A DNA stretch of 64,000 nucleotides from positions 295,241 through 359,240 of the forward strand of contig JBGCFQ010000009.1 of NCBI GenBank assembly GCA_045106985.1, written 5' to 3'. Position numbers and translations under genes: made by a program. This document shows, in pieces, positions 24,668 to 34,377 of the stretch. The notes below the pieces were generated by a model. The model did no database searches, was not told where the DNA came from, and saw only the letters and a list, made by a program, of their open reading frames with translations. The stretch is from JAUIET01 sp045106985. GTDB lineage: Bacteria > Pseudomonadota > Gammaproteobacteria > Pseudomonadales > JAUIET01. Within the stretch, counting starts at the first letter, position 1. Every line of letters begins with the position of its first letter.

Positions 24668-27148
24668 ATGTTGCGTACACTAAACAATCTCATGTTGAGC
24701 GTTTCACTGCGCTTTTTGCTTGGCATCATTACAGCTGTGCTTCTGCCTTCGGCCGTTGCGGCAGATGATTCAGAAGGCGCAGTACAAACGCTAAGTCAAT
24801 TCACTAAAAACAAAATCCATCATCCTGGTTTTTATGATCTTTATTACGACGAAGCGAAAGGCGACGTTTATCTACAAATTGATAACTTCAAGCAGCCGTT
24901 TATTTTCCAAAGCAGTATGCCGCGTGGTGTAGGCTCCAATGACATCGGCCTGGACCGAGGCTTACTTGGCAACACCCGCCTGGTTCAGTTTGAACGCCAT
25001 GGCGACAAGGTATTGCTGAAGCAAATTAATACCGAATTCAGAGCGAGCGCAAACAGCATTGCAGAACGTGCCAGTGTGAAGGAAGCCTTCGCTCAATCAG
25101 TTATTGCCAGCTTTGAGATCGTCGCCGAAAACCCTGGCGGCGTTGGAGCAAACAGGGACGCGGTAATAATCGATTACACGCATTTTCTGCTGTCGGATGT
25201 TGATCGAATGAGCGGTGAGTTCAGTAGTGCAGAACAAGGCTCATTCGAGGTTGATGCAAAACGCAGCGTGGTTTATCAGGAGCGTACCAAAGCCTTTCCT
25301 GATAATACCGAACTGGAAGCCTTGGTAACATTCAAAGGCAGTGAACCCGGCAACTATGTAAAGCAAGTGTCGCCAGACGCTAATAGCGTGTCGGTGCATT
25401 TGCATCATTCCCTGGTGCGCTTGCCTGAAGACAATTACCGAGCCCGCGCATTCCACCCGTACTCGGGATTTTGGAAGTTCTCTTACAAAGATTATTCAGT
25501 ACCCATTGAACAGCCTATGGAAATACGATCTATTCCACGACATAGGTTAAACAAAAAAGATCCTTCGGCGGCTAAAAGCGAGCCGGTAGAACCGATTGTG
25601 TATTATCTTGACCCAGGAGTACCCGAGCCGATTCGCAGTGCCCTAAGCGATGGCGCCTTATGGTGGAATCAGGCCTTTGAGCGCATTGGCTACATCAATG
25701 CCTTTCAAGTAAAAACTCTGCCAGCCAACGTAGACCCAATGGACGTCCGCTACAACGTCATTCAATGGGTGCATCGTGCCACGCGGGGCTGGTCGTATGG
25801 CAGCACGGTACAAGACCCCCGTACCGGCGAGATCATTAAGGGCCATGTTACTTTAGGTTCGCTAAGGGTGAGGCAAGACTATTTGTTAGCTGTCGGTCTA
25901 ACGAGTCCATTCAATGGTGAAGATGGTAGCGACAATTCAGATTCACAAAAGAAAATGGCTCTGGCCCGCATTCGACAACTTGCGGCGCACGAAGTAGGCC
26001 ACACAATAGGAATAGCGCATAACTTCGCGGCCAGCGCCGACAATCGAGCATCTGTAATGGATTATCCGCATCCGCTGGTATCGCTACGCGACGACAAGGT
26101 TGTGCTAGATGACGCTTACGGCGTAGGGCTGGGTGAGTGGGACTATCACGTAGTTGAATACGGTTATCAGGACTACGGTAGGGATAAGCCCGCGGCCGAA
26201 GCGCAAGCACTTAAAGAGCTTATTCAACGCACACGACAAAAAGGACTGAGTTACCAGTCCGACCCTGATTCGCGTAGCCGCATTTCTGCCAATTCCACAG
26301 GTCATTTATGGGACGGAGGCAAAGAACCAGTAGAAGAACTAATTCGCCTTGGCAAAGTACGCGCGCATGCCTTAAACAACTTTGGGCTCAATAGCATTCC
26401 AAAAGGTGCCTCACTGTCTTCCCTTGAAGAAACCCTAGTACCTGTTTACTTGCTGCATCGATACCAGCTTGATGCCGTTGCCAAGCTAGTAGGTGGTGTG
26501 AGCTATGAATATGAACTAAAAGGCGATTACAGCAAGCCTAAGGGTTTGGTGGATGTACAAGGCGATGCACAACGCAAGGCAATGACGGCGTTGATCGACA
26601 CAATAACGAGCGCTTACTTGCAGGTACCTGAGTCAATAACTGCACTGCTGCCGCCGAAGGCGTATGGCGAAACGCGGTCAAGAGAGAGCTTCAACGGCCG
26701 AACAGGTTTAACCTTCGACCCATTAAGTACAGCTGAATCGGCGGCGGCATACACGTTATCGCTGCTTTTAGATGCCAATCGCCTGAACAGGCTTAGCCAA
26801 CAACATAATAAATCTGCGACGGCACTGGGCGTTGAAGAGCTACTGAACTCAGTTCTGGAAGCCTCAATTGAAAACGACCATGGCAATATCAGGGCGCACG
26901 CACTACAGAACAGAATTAACTATTTGGTTATCGACCGGCTAATGTTGGCGGTGAATGACAAAGAGCTGGCGCCAGAAGTACGCACTGAGCTTATCGCACG
27001 GGTATCGCAATTAGATAAGTTGTTATCTAAAAACAAACGCGACATCCACAAGGCAGAAATGAGCAGGCTTTTGGACTTGTATTGGCGAACTGGCCAGTGG
27101 CAGGGTGGGGTAAAAGTTAAACCTTTGCCTCCAGGTTCGCCCATTTAG
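24668..27148 (+). CDS. Secreted zinc-dependent metalloprotease (DUF5117/DUF4953 type)
   Basis: An 826-residue exported protein with signal peptide (about residues 1-34, ending AVAAD). The gluzincin-like active site is HEVGHTIGIAHN (H441, E442, H445 and a third histidine at 451), followed by SVMDYPHPL, a Met-turn. The N-terminal region has the segments of DUF5117 (YDLYYDEAKGDVYLQI, SSMPRGVGSNDIGLDRG) and the C-terminal half those of DUF4953. Such proteins are large periplasmic or outer-membrane-linked proteases of unknown targets. It ends one base from the convergent thpR. Confidence 0.9.
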   Translation: MLRTLNNLMLSVSLRFLLGIITAVLLPSAVAADDSEGAVQTLSQFTKNKIHHPGFYDLYYDEAKGDVYLQIDNFKQPFIFQSSMPRGVGSNDIGLDRGLLGNTRLVQFERHGDKVLLKQINTEFRASANSIAERASVKEAFAQSVIASFEIVAENPGGVGANRDAVIIDYTHFLLSDVDRMSGEFSSAEQGSFEVDAKRSVVYQERTKAFPDNTELEALVTFKGSEPGNYVKQVSPDANSVSVHLHHSLVRLPEDNYRARAFHPYSGFWKFSYKDYSVPIEQPMEIRSIPRHRLNKKDPSAAKSEPVEPIVYYLDPGVPEPIRSALSDGALWWNQAFERIGYINAFQVKTLPANVDPMDVRYNVIQWVHRATRGWSYGSTVQDPRTGEIIKGHVTLGSLRVRQDYLLAVGLTSPFNGEDGSDNSDSQKKMALARIRQLAAHEVGHTIGIAHNFAASADNRASVMDYPHPLVSLRDDKVVLDDAYGVGLGEWDYHVVEYGYQDYGRDKPAAEAQALKELIQRTRQKGLSYQSDPDSRSRISANSTGHLWDGGKEPVEELIRLGKVRAHALNNFGLNSIPKGASLSSLEETLVPVYLLHRYQLDAVAKLVGGVSYEYELKGDYSKPKGLVDVQGDAQRKAMTALIDTITSAYLQVPESITALLPPKAYGETRSRESFNGRTGLTFDPLSTAESAAAYTLSLLLDANRLNRLSQQHNKSATALGVEELLNSVLEASIENDHGNIRAHALQNRINYLVIDRLMLAVNDKELAPEVRTELIARVSQLDKLLSKNKRDIHKAEMSRLLDLYWRTGQWQGGVKVKPLPPGSPI

Positions 27149-27149
27149 C

Positions 27150-27662
27150 TTAAATAAAATTCCAGCTTTCGATAACGTTATATGTGACTGTGCCCTTGTA
27201 AATAACGGACTCAAATAAGCACAGTTCCTGTATCTGCATGTTTATCGAAGGCATGTTTACTGGCGGTGGTGGTGCGCTTAATTGTCGGCGCCACAAAGTG
27301 ACATGTGGTTGAAACTGCTTGCCACTTTTATCAAGCTGCAAGCCCCGCGCTATTGCTCTGCACTGTTTCGCCAGTGCATGCAGCTCATCTGGCTGTTGCC
27401 GTGACCCCATCCATAAAATGCCATTTTTTTGCCAAAAACCAATGTCGTTTAGTACTAATTCAAACGGCGCTGCAGAAATGCCGCTAGCGCCCAGAAGCAA
27501 CTGTTCAATTTGCTGCGGTTTGCACTCACCAAGAAACGCCAGCGTAATGTGGAAGTTTGCCGCGGGAACGCCAGGCCCAAGCAAGCTGTAGTTGCTGTTA
27601 CGCCATTGGTCGATAGCAAGTTTAGTATCTACTGGTAAGTCTAGGCCAAAGAACAGCCTCAT
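27150..27662 (-). CDS. thpR: RNA 2',3'-cyclic phosphodiesterase (2H family)
   Basis: The 170-residue protein belongs to the LigT/2H phosphoesterases, with two H-x-T motifs: HIT (H38, in FHITLAFLGE) and HVT (in FQPHVTLWR). It opens with MRLFFGLDLP, typical of ThpR. The enzyme opens 2',3'-cyclic phosphates on RNA ends and can act in reverse as a 2'-5' ligase. Its start overlaps the stop of the pseudouridine synthase gene by four bases (ATGA), so the two RNA genes form one unit. Confidence 0.92.
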   Translation of the reverse strand: MRLFFGLDLPVDTKLAIDQWRNSNYSLLGPGVPAANFHITLAFLGECKPQQIEQLLLGASGISAAPFELVLNDIGFWQKNGILWMGSRQQPDELHALAKQCRAIARGLQLDKSGKQFQPHVTLWRRQLSAPPPPVNMPSINMQIQELCLFESVIYKGTVTYNVIESWNFI

Positions 27663-28372
27663 GGTGTTAGAGCCTTTAACTCGTCGGCGCTAAGCGCGCG
27701 GCTCTCTCCAGGTGACAAAGTGGTATCCAAGTGCACTTGCCCAACCGCTACGCGTTGCAAGTCCAACACCTCATTTTCAAACCGGCCAAACATTCGCTTA
27801 ATTTGATGGTATTTGCCTTCATGCAACACCACTTCCACATAGCGCTCTTCAATGCGTCGTAGCGTTGCCGGCAAAGTGGTAATGTCCTCAAACGAAAAAT
27901 GAATACCTTGGGCGAATGCGTCAATGCACTCGTCGCTCACTGGCTTGGCTAAGCGCACATGGTAGGTTTTTGCCAGCCCAGATTCGGGCGAACTAATAGC
28001 CCTGGACCAATGCCCATCGTTAGTGAGCAGCAGCAAGCCAGTGCTATTAAAATCCAGCCGCCCAACAATATGCAGTTCATGCTTCTGCGGATGTTCAAGC
28101 AAGTCGAGCACCGTTGTGTGCTTGGCGTCTTTGGTGGCGCTTACCACGCCTTTGGGCTTGTTCATCATCCAGTAGGTGGGGGTTTGGTAGGCAAGGGCTA
28201 ATTCGCCTACCTGAACCCGTGTGAACTGATCCACTTGTTCGCTGATGTGCGAGGCCGGCTGACCATTCACTTGCACCTCGCCGCGCGCAATTTGTGCCCG
28301 CACTTCACGCAAGCTTACGCGGATGGCTTTGCTTATGGTGCGGTCGAGGCGGCCACGACCAGTGCTCGACAT
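27659..28372 (-). CDS. RsuA-family pseudouridine synthase
   Basis: A 237-residue protein with an N-terminal S4 RNA-binding domain (RLDRTISKAIRVSLREVRAQIARGEVQVNG begins it) and a catalytic domain with the active-site aspartate in GRLDFNSTGLLLLTNDG and the HEGKYHQIKRMF segment. The size and the S4 domain fit RsuA, which modifies U516 of 16S rRNA, or its close relatives. It precedes thpR with an ATGA overlap and follows the methyltransferase gene by six bases. Confidence 0.9.
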   Translation of the reverse strand: MSSTGRGRLDRTISKAIRVSLREVRAQIARGEVQVNGQPASHISEQVDQFTRVQVGELALAYQTPTYWMMNKPKGVVSATKDAKHTTVLDLLEHPQKHELHIVGRLDFNSTGLLLLTNDGHWSRAISSPESGLAKTYHVRLAKPVSDECIDAFAQGIHFSFEDITTLPATLRRIEERYVEVVLHEGKYHQIKRMFGRFENEVLDLQRVAVGQVHLDTTLSPGESRALSADELKALTP

Positions 28373-28378
28373 TAAAAA

Positions 28379-29242
28379 CTATTCGCTATCAACTTTTTTC
28401 TCAGGCTTAACAAACTTCAAAAGAAAACGATCAGACTCGCCAATCTTCATGTATTTCTTTTTGTCTTTGTCACCTAAAGCAAGCGACGGAGGCAAAGTCC
28501 AAACGCCTTGTTCATAATTGTGCGTGTCATTTGGGTTGGCTAAAAGATCAGATTGCGCCGCTAATTCGAAACCGGCCGCTTCGGCCAACGCCACTGTTCG
28601 CTCTACAGAAATGTAACCATTTTCAGCCAATGGGTCTTCGGTGGCTGGGTCGGGCCAGCGGTGGTCAACAATGCCGAGTATGCCGCCTGGCTTAAGGGCG
28701 TCAAACATTACTTCAAAGGCCAAGTCGGCGTAGCGGCCAGAACCGTAGTAATCGGCCAGCAAGTTGTGCACGTTCCGAAAGCTAACCACCATATCCACAC
28801 TGCCCTTGGGGGCTATGTTCAGCGCATACGGTAATTCGAAAAAGGTCACTTTGGCTGCGCCGAATAAATCCGGCGTTTCCCCCATCGTTGACAGCATCTG
28901 CCCCAAACCGCGACGTTGGTATCCGTACGGCGCATTTGGCGTGTAGGCTGCCGCGTAAAACAGGCCGTCTTCTCGCAATGCTGGCGCTAAAATTTTGGTA
29001 TACCAGCCACCACCTGGCCACGCTTCCACCACGGTCATGTCTGACCGAAAACCCAGGAACTCCAGCGTTTCCATTGGCTTTCTAAACGCATCGCGAGCTT
29101 TCTCTTCAGCACTGCGGTGCTCACCGTTAATGCTGGCTTCAAGTGCAGCACGCGTCGTGGCGTCAAGGTCGGCCAATGCAGGGCCGGCCAGCAAACCAAT
29201 AGTAAGTGTCGTGGTTCTAATTAGAGTACGAAGTGTCATCAT
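28379..29242 (-). CDS. Exported class I SAM methyltransferase (COG4798 type)
   Basis: A 287-residue protein with an N-terminal signal peptide (TTTLTIGLLAGPALA, about residues 9-24) followed by a Rossmann methyltransferase-like fold: MTVVEAWPGGGWYTKILAP in place of motif I, VDMVVSFRNVHNLL as motif IV, and DALKPGGILGIVDHRWPD. COG4798 proteins are annotated as predicted methyltransferases, yet export to the periplasm makes SAM supply puzzling; they may bind another ligand. It lies in a minus-strand run with the RNA genes and the cupin gene. Confidence 0.82.
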   Translation of the reverse strand: MMTLRTLIRTTTLTIGLLAGPALADLDATTRAALEASINGEHRSAEEKARDAFRKPMETLEFLGFRSDMTVVEAWPGGGWYTKILAPALREDGLFYAAAYTPNAPYGYQRRGLGQMLSTMGETPDLFGAAKVTFFELPYALNIAPKGSVDMVVSFRNVHNLLADYYGSGRYADLAFEVMFDALKPGGILGIVDHRWPDPATEDPLAENGYISVERTVALAEAAGFELAAQSDLLANPNDTHNYEQGVWTLPPSLALGDKDKKKYMKIGESDRFLLKFVKPEKKVDSE

Positions 29243-29312
29243 TTATCCCTTTCCTGTTTCTTGCATACGTTGCACCTATGTTGCACTTATTGGCACTGCT
29301 GTTCAACGTGCT

Positions 29313-30701
29313 CTACTGAAAAGACTCATCCGCACTGAGCACTGCACCAGCAGCTTGTATTGGGAGCGGCGCTAACAAAAAATGCGGTCGTTCAAATACG
29401 CTGCGATCACCATTGGGTGCCCAGGTTGCACCGTAACTGCGCCAAATTTCGCCATTGGGCGCCACGGCTGATTCGTGGTTTTGAAAAGAGTTAGTCATAA
29501 ATACGTCACCGGGTTCTGCGGTATAAGCCTTGTCGCCGTTCCAATGCTGCACACTACCCGACACCATGTAGTAAAACTCGGGAATAGAATGGCTGTGCTC
29601 AACATAACGCGCGCCAGAGCCCCAGGCTTGTTGCGAAATATTAAAATCCCAACGGCCATCGTCATGACGCGCTTGAAAAACACTTTCCATTCGCACTACT
29701 TCGCTCCAGCGCTCGAGTAACTCGCCAGTAGACACAATATCTTTGGCCCACATTAAGTTTGAGGTAGCCAGTGCCTTAACACTCAACCATGGTGCGTCGC
29801 TCTCATGGCCAAATACTGGCACGCCTGGGTAAATAGGCTCTGGGTTTGCCTCAGCCTTTGCTTGTGCAAACGTTAGCCGCTGGCGTTCACTAATGATATT
29901 GGTATCTGTATGCGCAGCAAGCGTGTGCGGGCTCGCTACTGGTTCCGTAGTGTAGGCCTTATCCCAAAATTGATAGTCGTCTGGAATAGTGGCTTGCTCT
30001 GCTTGCACATGTTGGTTTGCACCCGTTAGGTAATACCCGGCTTTAATGTAGCGGTGATCACCATTTGGCGCCCATCTAATCCAGAGTAACTTCAATGGTT
30101 GCTCAGCATCTTTTTGAGTTCCCGCGTACAAGCTTCGTTGCGCATAGGGTTCAAGCTTTACGCGAGTGCCAGGTGTTACAGATTGCGTTACGCCGTCTAC
30201 CGTTATTTCACCACTTCCGGCGGTTACCAGGTAAACACCAGGAGCACCTTCCGCATGCATAGGAATCGAGGCACCCGGGGCCAACATCAGCTGAATGATT
30301 TTTAAATCAGGGTGGTCAAAAACACGCTTCACTTTAGTCGCGCTTTTCAGTTGCCCGACTGCGTCAGAAGATGCAGCGTTCAATGCCGGCCAATCGAACT
30401 GAAGAATGTCTTCGAGTGCGTTCCATTCGGTGTTGCGTGCCAGGTGAACCGATTGATACGGTTCTATTGGCGGGGGGCGTGTAGCATCATTCATGTCAGC
30501 GGTTCGGCGTTCGCGAAAGCCTTCATACACAGAAAAGAAGGGATCATTCGCCTCGCTTCCTGCGAAGTAGATACTCTTGTCTATGGCATCAAACTGCGGG
30601 TTTGTAGCTGTTGCCTGCGGCTCGCTTTGTATTTCAGAATTGGAACACGCTGCAAGAAGGGCGACGGTTAATAGTACTTTTGCTAATCTCAGTGCTCTCA
30701 T
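29313..30701 (-). CDS. Double-cupin lipoprotein
   Basis: A 462-residue protein that starts with a lipoprotein signal (VLLTVALLAACSN, lipobox LAAC, Cys near residue 20). Two cupin-type beta-barrel domains can be seen: the first with SIPMHAEGAPGVYLVTAGSGEI (about residues 145-170), the second with YVEHSHSIPEFYYMVSGSVQHW (about residues 365-390), both with metal-binding His/Glu sets. It should be tethered to the inner or outer membrane facing the periplasm. Function is unknown: cupins include dioxygenases, isomerases and sugar-binding proteins. Confidence 0.8.
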   Translation of the reverse strand: MRALRLAKVLLTVALLAACSNSEIQSEPQATATNPQFDAIDKSIYFAGSEANDPFFSVYEGFRERRTADMNDATRPPPIEPYQSVHLARNTEWNALEDILQFDWPALNAASSDAVGQLKSATKVKRVFDHPDLKIIQLMLAPGASIPMHAEGAPGVYLVTAGSGEITVDGVTQSVTPGTRVKLEPYAQRSLYAGTQKDAEQPLKLLWIRWAPNGDHRYIKAGYYLTGANQHVQAEQATIPDDYQFWDKAYTTEPVASPHTLAAHTDTNIISERQRLTFAQAKAEANPEPIYPGVPVFGHESDAPWLSVKALATSNLMWAKDIVSTGELLERWSEVVRMESVFQARHDDGRWDFNISQQAWGSGARYVEHSHSIPEFYYMVSGSVQHWNGDKAYTAEPGDVFMTNSFQNHESAVAPNGEIWRSYGATWAPNGDRSVFERPHFLLAPLPIQAAGAVLSADESFQ

Positions 30702-30813
30702 AGTGCTGGCCCGCTCCGGAAGCTGTTAGTATTTTATAAGCTGTAGGCACAGAGTCTAAAGCGTATGATGAGCCCTGCATATATAGATTAATACAAACTG
30801 GGATTAATAAAAA

Positions 30814-31407
30814 ATGCCCCTCAGCCACTGCTCGCACTGGATATTTGACATGGACGGTACGTTAACGTTGCCAGTACATGACTTCGACGAAATAAAAACG
30901 CAGCTGGGTATTGAAACAAATGTACCCATTCTAGAAGCCATTCTTGAAATGCCAGAAGATCAGGCCGCCGTTACTAAACGCAAATTGCACGACATAGAAA
31001 TGGAGATAGCCTTTGACGCCGTAGCGCAACCCGGCGCTTTAGAGCTGCTAAACATTTTGCAAGCGCAAGGCGCCCAGTTAGGAATACTCACCCGCAACGA
31101 CGAAGACATTGCGCACGCCACGCTCAAAGCCTGTGGGCTCAGCGATTGCTTCGACGCGCCTTTTATAATTGGCCGCGAAATCTGTGCGCCAAAGCCGGCT
31201 CCAGACGGCGTGTTGCATCTACTGGAAATGTGGGGCGCAAAACCGCAACGCTCAGTAATGGTGGGTGACTTCTTATACGATATTGAAGCAGGCCGAAGAG
31301 CCGGCGTACACACAGTGCACTTTGATCATACAGGAACCTTCGCGTGGCCCGAGATGGCAGACCATAAGGTGAACAAGCTAGCGGATATTGCTGGTTTGAT
31401 TGCGTAG
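30814..31407 (+). CDS. HAD-family phosphatase
   Basis: A 197-residue haloacid dehalogenase-type hydrolase. Motif I is FDMDGT with nucleophile D12 and acid D14, motif II is GILTRNDED, the motif III lysine is in CAPKPAPDG, and motif IV is VMVGDFLYDIEAGRRAG. The cap is small and of the IA type, so small phosphorylated metabolites such as phosphoglycolate are likely substrates. It is divergent from the cupin lipoprotein gene and converges with the DUF4124 gene, six bases apart. Confidence 0.9.
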   Translation: MPLSHCSHWIFDMDGTLTLPVHDFDEIKTQLGIETNVPILEAILEMPEDQAAVTKRKLHDIEMEIAFDAVAQPGALELLNILQAQGAQLGILTRNDEDIAHATLKACGLSDCFDAPFIIGREICAPKPAPDGVLHLLEMWGAKPQRSVMVGDFLYDIEAGRRAGVHTVHFDHTGTFAWPEMADHKVNKLADIAGLIA

Positions 31408-31413
31408 AGCGTA

Positions 31414-32478
31414 TTAGTAAACATGCGCAGTAGCCAGCTGCGGTTGCCAACGTTCAAAGCCAGCGCTTAGCTTATTTAACTTACTGCGCGTGCTTGCAAA
31501 CTGGATAAAATCCAAGGTTTCACAAGGCTGCTTCGCTGCTTCAGCAAGATAGTCTTTAAACAAAGTTTTGGTTTCAGATTGACTCAACAAATAGAATACA
31601 AAAGCCCAGCTGTGAGCATACAAGCTACTGCGTTGTTCAGTATTCCAATCGTCCTGTGTTGAGCTAAGAAGCGTATCCAACGGCATGCGCGATTTGCGTA
31701 GGTCTTTGAGCCAGCCCTTATTGGGTTCAATTTCGGCGGTTTGGCTATACACTTTCATTCGCTCTAAATATTCGGCCAGCCCTTCGTTTAGCCAGCGCGG
31801 TGTATTGCCTAGCACCGCCAGGTTAATGACGTGAGCCGCTTCGTGAATGGCCGTGCGCATCAGCTGCTTGTCTTTTTTGTAAAGCACCGCTGCGATGTTG
31901 TCGTTGCCACTGTGAAAACCATTACTGGCCCCAACTAGTCCTGGCGCATGTTTTTGTTTGAAGTGCTCGTAAAGCGGTAATGATTTAAATACCCACAGTT
32001 GAACATTGGCATCCTTCAGCATTGCTGGCGGTAACAGCTCGTTAACAACCGTGTAGTTTTTGCGAATGCGCACCTCTAATTGATCTCGAAAATCCAGAGG
32101 CATTGCATTCTGTTGGTCATTTATGGTGAGTGCGAAGCGCTGTGAGGCGCTCTGCTTCAGCTTTATGCTCTCAGCCGAGGCGTGCATTTGTTGGTCGCCA
32201 AAGTGAGTTTTGCCGTTTGCATCCACCCATTTATAAATGGCCTGCTTTTTTTTCATTGGCGCAACGGTGAAACTTGGCGCACGGCATTTAACTGAGGCTA
32301 ACACTTCACGAGGTAAGCTGGGGTAGCGCTTTGCCAAAGCCGATGGTTCCTGCGCAAGCTCAGCGGGCTTAGGCGGTTGAGCACTTAACAACCAAGTATT
32401 AATGAAAGGCAGAGAGTAATAGATGCCTGCTAGCACTACTGCGAACGTAAGGTAAATTAGAAGTTTTCCGGTGCTCAT
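31414..32478 (-). CDS. DUF4124-containing protein with HEAAH peptidase-like domain
   Basis: A 354-residue protein with one N-terminal membrane helix (residues 7-30), a DUF4124 segment (IYKWVDANGKTHFGDQ, about 81-96) and a peptidase MA-like domain whose zinc site is H212-E213-x-x-H216 with downstream glutamate in NEGLAEYLE (E232). The combination suggests a periplasmic, membrane-tethered metallopeptidase that binds peptidoglycan or another wall partner through DUF4124, which is an inference. It is the last minus-strand gene before the DUF3348-DUF802 operon. Confidence 0.82.
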   Translation of the reverse strand: MSTGKLLIYLTFAVVLAGIYYSLPFINTWLLSAQPPKPAELAQEPSALAKRYPSLPREVLASVKCRAPSFTVAPMKKKQAIYKWVDANGKTHFGDQQMHASAESIKLKQSASQRFALTINDQQNAMPLDFRDQLEVRIRKNYTVVNELLPPAMLKDANVQLWVFKSLPLYEHFKQKHAPGLVGASNGFHSGNDNIAAVLYKKDKQLMRTAIHEAAHVINLAVLGNTPRWLNEGLAEYLERMKVYSQTAEIEPNKGWLKDLRKSRMPLDTLLSSTQDDWNTEQRSSLYAHSWAFVFYLLSQSETKTLFKDYLAEAAKQPCETLDFIQFASTRSKLNKLSAGFERWQPQLATAHVY

Positions 32479-32570
32479 TACTAGTAATAATAGCCGGTAA
32501 AATAGCGATGATCTAAGTTTTGGTAGAATAGAGAACGAAGCTATAGCCCCATCGCTCCACCTTACAGATA

Positions 32571-32888
32571 CTACTCCGGAGGGCTAATACGAACCGATAG
32601 ACGATTGCCGGTATTGTTATCTCCGCTTTTCACGTCTCCGTGTTGGCCCACCATTTCATCGTAGGCGCTTTGATGAACTAAACGATATTCGCTGACCTTG
32701 CAGCCCAATAACAATTTCTTCAAGGCCTCTGCACTGGCGCGGCGAACGGAAGCGCCATGGTCTAGCACCTCATACTCTGTTAAACCTATATGAACGCGCA
32801 GCGTGTATAGCGATGGTGTAATAGAGAGTATTTCAACAAGGTCTATATGCGGTTGCTGGCGAAGACTGCCAAGACGAATGGATTTCAT
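32571..32888 (-). CDS. DUF6482-like small protein
   Basis: A 105-residue protein with the pattern VEILSITPSLYTLRVHIGLTEYEVLD and SEYRLVHQSAYDEMVGQ, which I associate with DUF6482. No catalytic motif is visible. Its start codon overlaps the stop of the preceding 198-residue gene by four bases (ATGA), so the two are translationally coupled. They lie downstream of the DUF3348-DUF802-OmpA-DUF2894 genes in the same direction, but whether they belong to that operon is open. Confidence 0.75.
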   Translation of the reverse strand: MKSIRLGSLRQQPHIDLVEILSITPSLYTLRVHIGLTEYEVLDHGASVRRASAEALKKLLLGCKVSEYRLVHQSAYDEMVGQHGDVKSGDNNTGNRLSVRISPPE

Positions 32889-33481
32889 AGTAAGGGTTCC
32901 TTGTTCACTAATACCAATGGGCGATGAGGTAAGCCAGCTAACCAGCCTTTACTGCTAGTGCCCTGAAGCGATGATAAAGCCATAGATCGAGATAAAGAAC
33001 CGGCCAGGCCTGCCGAGAACAGCAGCCGGTAGTAAGGCAGGTTAGCCACAAAAAATGGCAGTCCTTCTTCCAAGGTGTGATCGCGGTCTAGTAAATCAAT
33101 AAAGCCGTCATGAAACTGCTGTAAGGCAGCAACTAACTCGGGTTTGGACTCCACATCTTGCTCAATAGTAAGCTGCCAAGTCATGTCTGTGTTCAACTCA
33201 CAGCGTCCAAGGCAAGGTCCGGGTGCGTGCTCGCCCCATTCAGCTGGAGCTATTAGCGACAACTTCCAGCACTGTCGATGCTGCTGCTCGTTTGAATGAT
33301 ATAAATAGTAAGCAACACCAAGGCAGGGTTTGAAGTTGAACTCAGCGGAAAGTACCAGCAGCCCGGTGAAGTAATCCCTAATAATATGCCGCGCTGTTTT
33401 CGCTTCAACCGCTGCGGCTTGTACACCGTGCCAGGCCTCTAGAATAGGCACCAGACCTTTGCCTTGTGGATTAGCCGCCAT
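32885..33481 (-). CDS. Unrecognised 198-residue protein
   Basis: No family was recognised. The protein is soluble, with no signal peptide or membrane helix, and contains two cysteines in a CLGRCEL segment, a conserved-looking YRLLFSAGLAGSLSRSMALSSL helix region and mixed alpha-beta character. It is coupled by ATGA overlap to the DUF6482-like gene and starts 79 bases after the DUF2894 gene ends. That spacing would allow a shared transcript with the motor-like operon. Confidence 0.7.
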   Translation of the reverse strand: MAANPQGKGLVPILEAWHGVQAAAVEAKTARHIIRDYFTGLLVLSAEFNFKPCLGVAYYLYHSNEQQHRQCWKLSLIAPAEWGEHAPGPCLGRCELNTDMTWQLTIEQDVESKPELVAALQQFHDGFIDLLDRDHTLEEGLPFFVANLPYYRLLFSAGLAGSLSRSMALSSLQGTSSKGWLAGLPHRPLVLVNKEPLL

Positions 33482-33560
33482 AGGCTGCCTCTAATTAATG
33501 CTCACAGTCTTTACGTAATTACAGGCCTACTGGATCAAACCCCTTAGAATTTAGTCGTGA

Positions 33561-34346
33561 TCAAGTGATCAACGCCTGCTGAGCTTTCTTTGATTCCTCT
33601 TCGGCCTTCTTTTCTGCTTTCTTCTCTGCTTTTTTCAGGGACTTTCCCCAGCCTTTAGCTTCTGCCTTTCCATTCGCATTCTTACCATAGCTTTGATCAA
33701 GCTGGGCATTAGGGTCAGCCGCTTTCATATCGGCTTCTTCCAATCGCACAAGCGTATCAATATAGCTAACAAATCGACTTAAGTAGTGTGGCGACAGTTC
33801 GCGCATAGACTGCAGCGAGCGAATAAGTAGCAGTTGCGGATTTAATGGGCCCAGCACTTCCGGGTGGTCGTTAATGATTGCATCCACCAGTTTGTCGGTT
33901 TCGAATTTCTTCTTGCTGGCTCTTAACTCTATATAGGCTTGTAGCTCGGTAGGATTTTGGTGGCTTACCGTATCGAAACCTGCGGCGGCCAGGGTGGCGT
34001 CTTCTGTTTCGAGCAAACGCTCGCTGATGGATTCTGCGTCGCTAGCCGTTGATTTTCGGCGGTGCCGATTGTTGAGTTTGCCTTGTAGCTCGGCCAGTAG
34101 TTTTGGCGCAGCTGATCTTCTTGGCAGGCGGCATGAATTCTTTTCTGCCTCAATAAGATCTTGTTGATACTTATCCAGAAGACAAAGCGTTTTCTCAAAC
34201 AGTATTTCTTGTACCGACTCACGCGCCTGGCCAGCCTTTTGTAGCAGGCTTGCGGCGTGATTGTAGCGAACGGGGTCGAAATGATGCTCGCCATTGGCCT
34301 TTAAATCCGCCAGGCGTTGTTCAATGTGACTTAGTTGTTCGTTCAT
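33561..34346 (-). CDS. DUF2894 family protein
   Basis: A 261-residue soluble protein with N-terminal coiled-coil helices (about residues 1-80), a middle region that ends in the conserved LGPLNPQLLLIRSLQSMRELSPHYLSRFVSYIDTLVRLEE, and a basic C-terminal tail rich in KKAEKKAEKKAEE. This matches DUF2894, which occurs with DUF3348, DUF802 and OmpA-like genes, as here. It starts 31 bases after the OmpA-like gene. A cytoplasmic partner of the membrane complex is a reasonable guess; no function is known. Confidence 0.88.
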   Translation of the reverse strand: MNEQLSHIEQRLADLKANGEHHFDPVRYNHAASLLQKAGQARESVQEILFEKTLCLLDKYQQDLIEAEKNSCRLPRRSAAPKLLAELQGKLNNRHRRKSTASDAESISERLLETEDATLAAAGFDTVSHQNPTELQAYIELRASKKKFETDKLVDAIINDHPEVLGPLNPQLLLIRSLQSMRELSPHYLSRFVSYIDTLVRLEEADMKAADPNAQLDQSYGKNANGKAEAKGWGKSLKKAEKKAEKKAEEESKKAQQALIT

Positions 34347-34377
34347 TAGTGCTAGTCGTTGGTGCTGGTCAATGCTA